From NCBI RefSeq assembly GCF_013350005.1, contig NZ_JABVWW010000006.1, forward strand, positions 167,590-231,589: DNA of 64,000 nt, in the 5' to 3' direction. A program made the position numbers and the translations under genes. The notes beneath the pieces were generated by a model. That model did no database searches, was not told the DNA's origin, and was given only the letters and a program-made list of their open reading frames with translations. Shown here piece after piece: positions 1 to 7,412 of the stretch. This DNA comes from Methylocystis silviterrae. Lineage in GTDB: Bacteria; Pseudomonadota; Alphaproteobacteria; Rhizobiales; Beijerinckiaceae. Each line of letters begins with the position of its first letter. Within the stretch, counting starts at the first letter, position 1.

Positions 1-594
1 CACCGGTCCATTCCTCTCGACGACTATGAATTATTCCTGTCGGCCCTCAAGCAGGTTCGCGCCCAATTGGTGACCATCAAGCACGAACTCGAGGATGAGC
101 TTCGTAATCGCGATCCGTTGACGGGCGCGGGGAACCATATCGCGATGTTGACGGCGTTGAGCGAGCGGCAGGCCCTCGCGCCGAGACCCACATGTCTCGC
201 GATGATGGATCTGGATCACTTCAGGGAGGTGAACGACACATACGGCCACACGCTCGGCGATGAATTTCTCGTGCAATACGCAGAATTCGTGATGTCCCAC
301 TTGCGGCCCCATGATGAGTTTTTTCGCTTTGGAGGCGAGAAGTTCCTCTACTGCGCCGCGGATGCGGACCTGGAACAGGGTCGCGCAGTCGCAGAGCAGT
401 TACGAAAAGGCTTATCGGACAGGGAATTCTTCGTCGAAGGCTATTTGCCGCTCACGGTAACGGCTTCCTTCGGGCTTGCGCTCCTCGACCCATCCGTTCC
501 GGTCGAGCAATCGATTGAGCGCGCCGACCAGGCGTTGCACGCCGCCAAAGCCGCAGGTCGCGATCGGATCGCGAATTGGCAGGCGCCAAACTAG
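1..594 (+). CDS. DgcZ-like GGDEF protein, 5' end cut by window, degenerate active site
   Basis: The frame is open from base 1, so the true start lies upstream. The visible ~197 residues begin with a helical stretch (PLDDYELFLSALK) that resembles the end of the zinc-binding CZB domain of E. coli DgcZ, followed by a GGDEF domain starting at RDPLTGAGN. DLDHF, the metal and nucleotide region, is intact. The signature loop, however, reads GGEKF instead of GGDEF/GGEEF, so the fourth residue, a catalytic acid in active cyclases, is lysine. From family knowledge this should impair c-di-GMP synthesis; the protein may be a GTP-binding or regulatory relic. No inhibitory-site RxxD is obvious. The next gene is almost 600 bp away. 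Confidence 0.85.
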   Translation, partial: HRSIPLDDYELFLSALKQVRAQLVTIKHELEDELRNRDPLTGAGNHIAMLTALSERQALAPRPTCLAMMDLDHFREVNDTYGHTLGDEFLVQYAEFVMSHLRPHDEFFRFGGEKFLYCAADADLEQGRAVAEQLRKGLSDREFFVEGYLPLTVTASFGLALLDPSVPVEQSIERADQALHAAKAAGRDRIANWQAPN

Positions 595-597
595 CCC

Positions 598-1179
598 AAC
601 AGGGGTGGACGAACTCGCACGCGCCGCTGAGGCGGCACGCGACTCGCACAGCAGCGACCCGGCCGCCGCGGCGCACCCACTGACGAGCGGTAGAACTCGC
701 CCGTCACGAGAGCGTAACCGACAGGCGATAGCGATGCGGCTTTCAAAACCCGGAAAATTTCACCCCGCCGGCGCCGAGTCGGCGGGGCTCTTTGGCATGC
801 TGAGGAGAGCGTGACGAATAGGCGCGCGATCACGGACAAGGTCCTCTCGGCCTTGGAGGGCGGTTCCTGCTCATCTAGCACTGAACGCCGTTCAATCGCG
901 GCGCGGTTTATTCGCCGCGCCTCCGAAGGATTTTGTGGCGAGAAGCTGCTCGCCCACGTACATGGCGATCGCCCCGAAGGCGACAATACGAGATTTGACG
1001 GTAGGCGCTTTTATAGCGGTCACCCGAAGACAAGAGGACCAAGCTGCGGTTCTCGCCATTTATGACGTTGCCATTCTGCTTCGTCAGGCGAATAACTTGG
1101 GTCTGTAATCGATCGTGGCCGATGCACACTTGGCTCAGACCATCAATTCCATGCAAAGTCACGGGTTCAAGAGGACGAC
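598..1179. other. Non-coding stretch with one terminator-like hairpin
   Basis: No frame here has both a plausible ribosome binding site and protein-like composition. A GC-rich hairpin at 763-787 (CCCCGCCG paired with CGGCGGGG) is followed by CTCTTT. It may terminate transcription arriving from the upstream cyclase gene, although the T-run is weak. Confidence 0.4.
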
Positions 1180-1362
1180 ATGACAGATAGCCACAAAACC
1201 GAAGTGGAAATTTTGCAGCAGTGGATTGAGGCTGTCGGCGGCGGCATCTCTCTTGGAGAGAGCCTGTTGAAATCTGTAGAGGTGTCAAAAAGAGGCGATA
1301 AGCTGACGATCGTGCTGAAGAAAAAGAAGCAGAAAAAAGGGTCCGACCAAACACAGCCATAG
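1180..1362 (+). CDS. Small lysine-rich hypothetical protein
   Basis: The gene encodes 60 residues with a good Shine-Dalgarno (AGAGGACGAC before the ATG). The protein starts with an acidic amphipathic part containing a glycine run (VGGGISLGES) and ends in a strongly basic tail (VLKKKKQKK). No known family is recognised. It could bind nucleic acid or polyanions through the basic tail, but that is only inferred from charge. It lies 76 bp upstream of the CYTH-CHAD gene on the same strand and may be co-transcribed with it. Confidence 0.5.
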   Translation: MTDSHKTEVEILQQWIEAVGGGISLGESLLKSVEVSKRGDKLTIVLKKKKQKKGSDQTQP

Positions 1363-1438
1363 TCGCTCCGGACCGACCCGCCGCGGTAGCGCCTGTGGAG
1401 CGCTACGCGCCGCTACAAAAGTGATATAAATTCGTCAC

Positions 1439-2989
1439 ATGAGCGAGATCGAGCTAAAACTCTTGCTGGACAAGAAGATGTCGAGTGAGATTTGGGCGCG
1501 TGTGAAGGCGTCGAAGCTGACCCACGGCGCTCCTGTGACGAGAACGCTCAGAAGCATTTATCTCGATACGCCCGAGCACGCACTGAACAAAGCGGGAATT
1601 GCGCTGAGGCTCAGGCGCGATGGGCGGCGGTGGATTCAGGGCGTAAAAACCAGGGCGACATTGCATGGCGGCCTTTCGCAGGTCGGCGAGGTAGAGAACC
1701 CGGCGCCTGGCGGACGCCTGTGTCTCGATGCAATTTCTGACTCATCGATTCGGGAGGAGATCGTTGACCGCGTCAACGGCGCCCCGCTTCAGCCCGTTTG
1801 CGAGACGGTGATCACGCGCAGGACGAGCGAGCTGACGCTTTCGGACGGGACGCGCGCGGAGCTCGCGCTCGACATTGGCGAAGTTCGGGCCGGCGAACGC
1901 TCCGCTGAACTCTCCGAATTGGAAATCGAACTCCTCGCAGGCAACGCAAGCGGACTGTTCGACATTGCACAAATTCTGGTTCCTGATGGCGGGTTGCGGT
2001 TCTCCCGACTATCCAAGGCCGCCCGCGGCTATTTGTTAGCCGAAGAGGGGCGGATCGATCAGCCGCTCGCACCGCGCAATGCTCAAGATATTTTGCTCGA
2101 TCCGGCGCAAACCGCCGAGCAAGCGGCGCGTGACGTCTTGCGCGAATGCCTCGATCAGATCGCCACGAATGTGCTCGTCGTACGCCAGCTGGACGACGAC
2201 GAAGGACCGCATCAGCTGAGGATCGGCCTGCGGCGGTTGCGCAGCGCATTCTCGGTCTATGCTTCAGTGTTGGGAAACGCGGTGATGAAACGGCTCGACG
2301 GCGAGGCGCGTTGGCTTGGCCGGGAGGTCGGGAGTCTGAGGGATCTCGATGTGGTGGCGAACGACATGGCGCGGCGAGAAGCCGAAACTCATCCCGACGA
2401 GCCTGGACTTTCGGCCCTCGCCGATGTGGTCTTGCGGCAGGCGCGAGAACGGCGCGAGCAGCTGCGCAAGCTTCTTGCCGGCGCGCGCGTGCAGGCGTTC
2501 CTCATTGATCTTGCGCGGTTCGTGGAGACGCGTGGCTGGCTTGTCGCGCAGGATTTCGGCCAGACCGAGCGGCTGGCGGCGCCGATTGCGGCCTTAGCGC
2601 GCCAGTCTCTCAACAAGCGTTGGAAGAAGACCGCTAAGCATGCTCAGGGACTTGCGACGCTGACCGTTGAACAGCGCCACGAGCTGCGCAAAGAGCTCAA
2701 AAAGCTGCGCTATGCGGTCGAGTTCTTTTGCTCCTTATATCCGGCGAAACGAATCGATCCTTTCTTGAAGCATCTTAAGAAGCTGCAGACCGTGTTTGGC
2801 GACCTCAACGACGCCGCGACAATGAAAGCCATGTTCACGGGAACGGATGTCCCCGGCGCCGACGCTCCATCGGTACAGCGCGCCATCGGCTGGATGATCG
2901 GGGCGAGTCAGGCGCGCGCCGAGTTGGGCTGGATCGGCGCCAAGGCGCTTTGGAGAGATCTCGAGCATACCCGCCCGTTCTGGAAATGA
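1439..2989 (+). CDS. CYTH and CHAD domain protein (inorganic triphosphatase-like)
   Basis: This 516-residue protein starts with a CYTH domain: EIELKLLL supplies the ExExK metal-triphosphate signature, and RLRRDGRRW and ELEIELL are further tunnel strands. From about residue 215 it has a CHAD domain, an alpha-helical histidine-rich fold that binds polyphosphate (HQLRIGLRRLRSAF and HELRKELKKLRYAVEFF are the two conserved basic helices). The architecture is that of E. coli YgiF, which hydrolyses inorganic triphosphate. No clear Shine-Dalgarno precedes the ATG, but the ExExK motif must sit at the extreme N-terminus, which fixes this start. A PPK2 kinase is encoded elsewhere in the window, so polyphosphate is likely used by this organism. 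Confidence 0.9.
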   Translation: MSEIELKLLLDKKMSSEIWARVKASKLTHGAPVTRTLRSIYLDTPEHALNKAGIALRLRRDGRRWIQGVKTRATLHGGLSQVGEVENPAPGGRLCLDAISDSSIREEIVDRVNGAPLQPVCETVITRRTSELTLSDGTRAELALDIGEVRAGERSAELSELEIELLAGNASGLFDIAQILVPDGGLRFSRLSKAARGYLLAEEGRIDQPLAPRNAQDILLDPAQTAEQAARDVLRECLDQIATNVLVVRQLDDDEGPHQLRIGLRRLRSAFSVYASVLGNAVMKRLDGEARWLGREVGSLRDLDVVANDMARREAETHPDEPGLSALADVVLRQARERREQLRKLLAGARVQAFLIDLARFVETRGWLVAQDFGQTERLAAPIAALARQSLNKRWKKTAKHAQGLATLTVEQRHELRKELKKLRYAVEFFCSLYPAKRIDPFLKHLKKLQTVFGDLNDAATMKAMFTGTDVPGADAPSVQRAIGWMIGASQARAELGWIGAKALWRDLEHTRPFWK

Positions 2990-3148
2990 CGACGTCGCAA
3001 TCGGCGCGCTAATGGGCGTTTCCTTGGTAATCTTTGATCGCCCTTGGCGCTATGTTACCAGGTAAATGGTTGGACGTTGAGATTGCGGCGCGCGATACGA
3101 TGCGCGCTGACTTGTTGATGGATGTCGGATATTGGGAGACTGAAATCT

Positions 3149-3997
3149 ATGCAGAGCGATCCGTTCAGCGAGATCAACGCCACCTTCCGAATGCTTTACG
3201 GCGCAAATCGCGACGAGGTGTTCGCATCGACGCCGGTCTCGGCGATCACATTGATCGGGACCGGCGAAATCTGGCGTATCGAGCATGGCGCAGTCGTAAA
3301 ATCCTATCCGCCAACGCCGTGGCTAACTCACGTCAAGTCGCTGATGCATGCGGTCATCGGCGTCCAGGGAACCTGGGCACGCCTGGTGCGTGGGAAGGAC
3401 CTCGAGTCCGCACGGCTCGCGGCTGTCCGCCTGAATAGGGCGCTGGAGGAGGCTGTCTCGCGTTTGTCGCGTGAGCTGCCCGCCGAACTTGTGTCTCCCG
3501 CGCAAATCGTTCTCGGTCAGCTGCTTCAGCTCTCAGTCAACTGGGCCGCAGGTCAGATGGCGACGCCTGCGGAGCTCCCGGAAGCTCTCGAAAAGGTTCA
3601 GGTCGAACTTGAAAAGATTATCACCGCGGTGGGAGAGGCGGTCTACGCATCCATCGTCAGAGGCTTGCACGGCTTCATCGACGAGACCGACCCTGCAGTT
3701 TGGGAGAGCTGTCTCGTCTGCGTTTGCGGCGTGGCCTTTGGGCGCCGCGACAATGTCGAAATCGCAGCCGCCATGTCGTTGATGGGCGAAGAGTCGGTCG
3801 GAACGCGGCTTCTCTATCTCGAGAATGCGCATGATCTGCCTCAGGCCATGGCGTGTTTGGCTGCGGCTCTCGCCGATAGGGATCTCGGAGAAGGCGTTTT
3901 CAATGATCCCTATCGCATGTGGCGCGATCTTCTGGGCGACGTCGCCGCGAGGCATGTTGGTAAAGGTTTCTTCCCGACGCTCGGCCGCGATCGATGA
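3149..3997 (+). CDS. Conserved-looking hypothetical protein, mostly helical
   Basis: A 282-residue protein of unknown function. I start it at the ATG at 3149 because GGGAGA lies ten bases upstream; an in-frame ATG at 3122 without a ribosome binding site would add nine residues. The sequence has a middle region rich in Leu/Val/Ala helices (residues ~80-200) and a C-terminal part with two Cys (SCLVCVCGVAFGRRDN) and a YRMWRDLL motif. There is no signal peptide and no strong membrane segment, so it is probably cytosolic. It stands alone between the CYTH-CHAD gene and a convergent small frame. Coding status is supported by composition, length and Shine-Dalgarno, not by a recognised family. Confidence 0.65.
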   Translation: MQSDPFSEINATFRMLYGANRDEVFASTPVSAITLIGTGEIWRIEHGAVVKSYPPTPWLTHVKSLMHAVIGVQGTWARLVRGKDLESARLAAVRLNRALEEAVSRLSRELPAELVSPAQIVLGQLLQLSVNWAAGQMATPAELPEALEKVQVELEKIITAVGEAVYASIVRGLHGFIDETDPAVWESCLVCVCGVAFGRRDNVEIAAAMSLMGEESVGTRLLYLENAHDLPQAMACLAAALADRDLGEGVFNDPYRMWRDLLGDVAARHVGKGFFPTLGRDR

Positions 3998-4048
3998 CGA
4001 TTGTGTTCTGCGCGTCGGCCAGAGCCGACTGCGCGCGACCGCGAAGCG

Positions 4049-4177
4049 TCAGAAGAGCCCCGCATTATAGATGGCGACGTGACTGAATTCGCCAAGGGCC
4101 ATGGCGATGTTGAGCGCTTCGGCGGCCAATGTGATGGCGACGACTCCGAAAATTCCTGTCGTGATGATCGGTCCCAT
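4049..4177 (-). CDS. Putative 42-residue hydrophobic small protein
   Basis: A short frame reads MGPIITTGIFGVV and continues with an alanine-rich hydrophobic stretch, one possible membrane helix, ending in YNAGLF. It has a well-placed ribosome binding site (AGAAGGGAG, six bases before the ATG), and its position in a gap with no other gene argues for coding. No family is recognised. It converges with the hypothetical gene ending at 3997. Confidence 0.45.
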   Translation of the reverse strand: MGPIITTGIFGVVAITLAAEALNIAMALGEFSHVAIYNAGLF

Positions 4178-4316
4178 GACGTTCTCCCTTCTGCGTTAAT
4201 CAGAAGTTAAGGAGAGACGCGCGCTGGCGCTGTGCGCCGACGCACAAGCCGTGAACGCCGGAAATCGCCCGGCTCAAGCGAATTCGCGGTAGCGTTGGAC
4301 TGAGCTACCCGCTCGT

Positions 4317-4428
4317 CTAGAGCGCGGCTCGCGAAAAAGTGGGAACCGGTTTTTCGCGTAGAGCGCGCTCTAAACTTTGGGAATCAATCACGCTGCATTT
4401 GGGCGATTCCGCCCAAATGCAGCGTGAT
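4317..4428. repeat. RIME-like palindromic intergenic repeat ending in a perfect 19-bp hairpin
   Basis: The block contains CGCGAAAAA (4330-4338) paired with TTTTTCGCG (4350-4358) around a GTGGGAACCGG core, then the palindrome AGAGCGCGCTCT (4360-4371), then perfect 19-base arms 4387-4405 and 4410-4428 with a four-base loop. The AAAGTGGGAACCGGTTTT core is typical of mosaic palindromic repeats scattered through Rhizobiales intergenic DNA (RIME family, from memory). The last hairpin touches the stop codon of the PP2C-kinase gene and probably also stabilises or ends its mRNA. Confidence 0.7.
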
Positions 4429-6135
4429 CTAGCGATAAAAAAGCGAGATCGCCAACAAGAGCGCCAGCAGCAAACAGAGCGTTTGCCAGAATATGACAGG
4501 GTTGCGTTCGTAGAGGGATTTTTTGCGCAGCGTCAACGGCTGCGCGCGCGCCGAGCCGTTTTCAAGCTCGAAGGCAAACTCCAACACGTCGCCGAAACGA
4601 TCGGCGCGCTCGACGGCGATCGCTTTGACGATGGCGGCGTCGAGCCAGGCCGGAAGGTCGGGTCTCTTGTGGGCAAGCGGCGGCGGCTTGGTGAAGCGAG
4701 GTCGGCTGAAGGGCTCGATTTCGCCGTAAGGATAGCAACGGCTGAACATGCGATAGACCGTCGCTCCGAGCGCATAAAGATCGGACGCTTCATCGCCGGC
4801 GGCGCCGTCGAAAAGCTCCGGAGCCATATAGCTCGGCGTGCCCGGCGCATGCGCTTCCGGCAAATTCTCAAGATTCGGCGCGCGACAGACGCCGAGATCG
4901 ACGAGACGCAGCCCGCCATCCTTGAGCAATATAATGTTATCCGGTTTGATGTCGCGATGGATGACGCCGCAGCGGTGCAGGGTCGCGATGGCGCGCGACA
5001 GGCGCGTGGCGATCGAGGCGCCCTCAGCAAGGTCGATGCGCGGTTCGCGCCGCAGCCGCCGCTCCAACGTCTCGCCATCGTAATATGGCATCACCGAATA
5101 CAGCCGGCTTTGTCTGCCCGGGTACAGTTCGACGACTTCGCCGATGAACGGACTTCTCACCCGCGCCGCAACCCAGGCTTCATTGACGAAGGCGAGCCGG
5201 TAGGCTGCGTCATTGGCGACGCGCGGATGCGGAAATTTCAAAACGACCGCTTTTCCGTTCTGCGTATCCGTCGCCCGCATCAGCCGACTGTAGCGCCCTT
5301 CGGAAAGAAGGTCGTCAATTCGAAAATCGTCGACAAGATCCCCGATCGCCGGCAGCTCGCCAATCCGCAAGGCTGCGAAGGCGCGCGACAGGGCGCGCTC
5401 GTCGGCGGGCGGAACATCGACGACGTCAACGACAAGCGCAGTGACATTGTCATGGCTGCCCGCCTCGAGCGCCGTCTGAACAATCCTTTCCGACGTTTCC
5501 TGCGGCCCGCCCCTTTCGGCGAGCAGCGCACGAAGCTTCGCGTCTGGCAACACGCCATGAACGCCGTCCGAACACAGCAGAAATCGATCATGCACATTGA
5601 GACTATGCATTCCTTGGTCGAATAAAAGCGCATCGTCGAAGCCGACCGCGCGAAGCAGCGCATGCGCGAAATCACCGCGACCTAAGGTGTGATCTTTCGT
5701 CAGTCTTTCGAGGCCGGCGCCAGCGAGTCGGTAGACGCGCGTATCGCCAACATGGAGAATAAAGGCCGTTCGGCGCGACAGGATCAGCGCGCTGAACGTC
5801 GTCGCCATGCCTTGCAAAGCGGGGTCGACTCTCGACTGCGCGGCGATCCAACTGTTGGCCGCTTCGAGCGAGCGGGCGGCGGCGCGACTGACGCCCAAAG
5901 TCTCCGGCTGCGCATAGTAGCCGTCGATGAAGGCGCGCACGGCGGTTTCAGCCGCCGCGCGTCCGCCCTTGTGGCCGCCAACGCCATCGGCGACGGCGGC
6001 GACGACGCCTTGTAAGGCGCCGGCGCCGCCTGAACCCAGGCAAAATGCGACATAGTCCTGATTGTCGGGCCGTCGGCCTTTTTGCGTCGCAAAGCCCGCT
6101 TCGATTCGAAGATCATGAACGACGCGGACCGACAC
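4429..6135 (-). CDS. PP2C phosphatase fused to Ser/Thr protein kinase, membrane-anchored
   Basis: The N-terminal ~240 residues form a PP2C-type phosphatase (VADGVGGHKGG, HVGDTRVYR, LLCSDGVHG and SHDNVT carry the metal-binding aspartates). Residues ~260-530 form a Hanks-type kinase with the ATP lysine in VVLKF, catalytic HRDIKPDN and APGTPSYMAPE. The DFG motif reads DLG, which still keeps the metal-binding Asp. A single hydrophobic helix ends the protein (PVIFWQTLCLLLALLLAI), placing both enzymes on the cytosolic face of the membrane. The GTG start has AGGA seven bases upstream and lies 14 bp after the nitrate transporter stop, so it is the last gene of the nas operon. It may tune nitrate uptake or assimilation by phosphorylation; this is inferred from position only. 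Confidence 0.9.
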   Translation of the reverse strand: MSVRVVHDLRIEAGFATQKGRRPDNQDYVAFCLGSGGAGALQGVVAAVADGVGGHKGGRAAAETAVRAFIDGYYAQPETLGVSRAAARSLEAANSWIAAQSRVDPALQGMATTFSALILSRRTAFILHVGDTRVYRLAGAGLERLTKDHTLGRGDFAHALLRAVGFDDALLFDQGMHSLNVHDRFLLCSDGVHGVLPDAKLRALLAERGGPQETSERIVQTALEAGSHDNVTALVVDVVDVPPADERALSRAFAALRIGELPAIGDLVDDFRIDDLLSEGRYSRLMRATDTQNGKAVVLKFPHPRVANDAAYRLAFVNEAWVAARVRSPFIGEVVELYPGRQSRLYSVMPYYDGETLERRLRREPRIDLAEGASIATRLSRAIATLHRCGVIHRDIKPDNIILLKDGGLRLVDLGVCRAPNLENLPEAHAPGTPSYMAPELFDGAAGDEASDLYALGATVYRMFSRCYPYGEIEPFSRPRFTKPPPLAHKRPDLPAWLDAAIVKAIAVERADRFGDVLEFAFELENGSARAQPLTLRKKSLYERNPVIFWQTLCLLLALLLAISLFYR

Positions 6136-6149
6136 GGCTGTTCCTCAGC

Positions 6150-7412
6150 TCAGATTCGCGCGCCGGAAACGGCGCCCCAGGTCGTCCGCCAGCGCGTCTT
6201 AACGAAGATCAAACCGACGAGACCGAGCAGCGCAAGGAAACCGAAGAAGACGAACCCGGCGGTGAAGCCGCCCGTCGCTCCTTTGGAGTAAGCGAGCGTC
6301 TTGGCGAGGAAAAATCCGCCAAACCCACCCGCGGCGCCGACGAGGCCCGTCATCGCGCCGATCTCCCGGCGGAACCGCTGCGGCAGCAATTGAAACACCG
6401 CGCCATTGCCCATGCCGAGCGATAGCACGCCGACAGAGAACAGCGCCACCGCTGCAAAGGCGACGGGCGGCAGCTGCATCAGACCCCATCCCGCAACGCC
6501 TTTCGCCGGGGCCGGTCCCGCCGGCAGAAAGGCGACGGCGAAATAGCAGGCGGAAACGAGAACGAAGAGGAAGCACAACGTCTTCACCCCGCCGATGCGG
6601 TCCGCGATATAGCCGCCGACGGGCCTGAAACCAGAACCGAAGGCGACGATCAGCGCCACCATGAGGCCCGCGGCGACTCCCGTGGCGTGATACTGCGTCG
6701 TGAAATAGAGCGGAAGCGCCGAAGCAAGGCCAACGAAGCCGCCGAAGGTGATGAAGTAGAAAAACATGAACCAGCGGCTGTCGGAGTCCGCGAGCATTCT
6801 GCCGTAGTCGCCAAGCGCAATCGTCGTTTTGCCGCCGGGCGCGTCCTTAGCGGCCAGCGAATAAATGAGCAGCACCAAAACCATCAGCGCGAGCAATACG
6901 CCATAAACGGCCTGCCAACCGTAGGCCTCGGCGATCGAGGGCGCAAAAAGCGTGTCGAGCACGACCCCCATATTGCCGGCGCCGGCGATGCCCATCACCA
7001 GACCCTGATATTGCGGCGGATACCAGCGGCCGGCCTGCGGCAAGGCGACGGCGAAGGACGCGCCGGCGACGCCGAGGGACAAGCCGAAAAGCGCGATGGC
7101 GATCGAACTGTTCAGGCCAAAGACGCACACCAGAGATACGGCGAACATCACGATCGCCTGCGCGAGGATGCCCGTCATCTTCGGGCCGATCGCGTCGGCG
7201 AGGAGGCCGAGCGGAACGCGGAAGAATGCGCCGCCGAGAACCGGAATCGCGACAAGCGAGAGTTTGTCCTCGACGGAAATCGGCATGTCTTTGGCGATGT
7301 AGATCATCAGCGGGCCGAGTGAGACCCAAGCCATGAAGCTGATATCAAAGTAGAGGAAGGCCGCAAGCAGCGTCGGCCAATGACCGGCCTTTTTAAAATC
7401 CGACAGTTTCAT
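6150..7412 (-). CDS. narK: NarK/NasA-type MFS nitrate (nitrite) transporter
   Basis: A 420-residue protein with about 12 membrane segments and the nitrate/nitrite-porter type of major facilitator sequence: FDISFMAWVSLGPL in helix 1, GLLADAIGPK in the loop after helix 2, and glycine-rich helices (GVAGASFAVALPQAGRWYPP, GNGAVFQLLPQRF) that match the two nitrate signature regions. It imports nitrate for the reductases encoded just upstream. The ATG has AAGGAG at good distance, and the gene overlaps the end of the nitrate reductase gene by 20 bp, so translation is probably coupled. Confidence 0.93.
   Translation of the reverse strand: MKLSDFKKAGHWPTLLAAFLYFDISFMAWVSLGPLMIYIAKDMPISVEDKLSLVAIPVLGGAFFRVPLGLLADAIGPKMTGILAQAIVMFAVSLVCVFGLNSSIAIALFGLSLGVAGASFAVALPQAGRWYPPQYQGLVMGIAGAGNMGVVLDTLFAPSIAEAYGWQAVYGVLLALMVLVLLIYSLAAKDAPGGKTTIALGDYGRMLADSDSRWFMFFYFITFGGFVGLASALPLYFTTQYHATGVAAGLMVALIVAFGSGFRPVGGYIADRIGGVKTLCFLFVLVSACYFAVAFLPAGPAPAKGVAGWGLMQLPPVAFAAVALFSVGVLSLGMGNGAVFQLLPQRFRREIGAMTGLVGAAGGFGGFFLAKTLAYSKGATGGFTAGFVFFGFLALLGLVGLIFVKTRWRTTWGAVSGARI

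Noticed and set aside
811..1065. 84-codon frame after the cyclase gene
   Set aside because: GAGGAGAG precedes the GTG, but composition is random-looking, and the frame overlaps no conserved motif.
4339..5625. Long + strand open frame antisense to the PP2C-kinase gene
   Set aside because: It mirrors codon bias of the minus-strand gene, has Arg/Gly/Asp-rich low-complexity composition and no domain; the kinase and phosphatase motifs prove the other strand.
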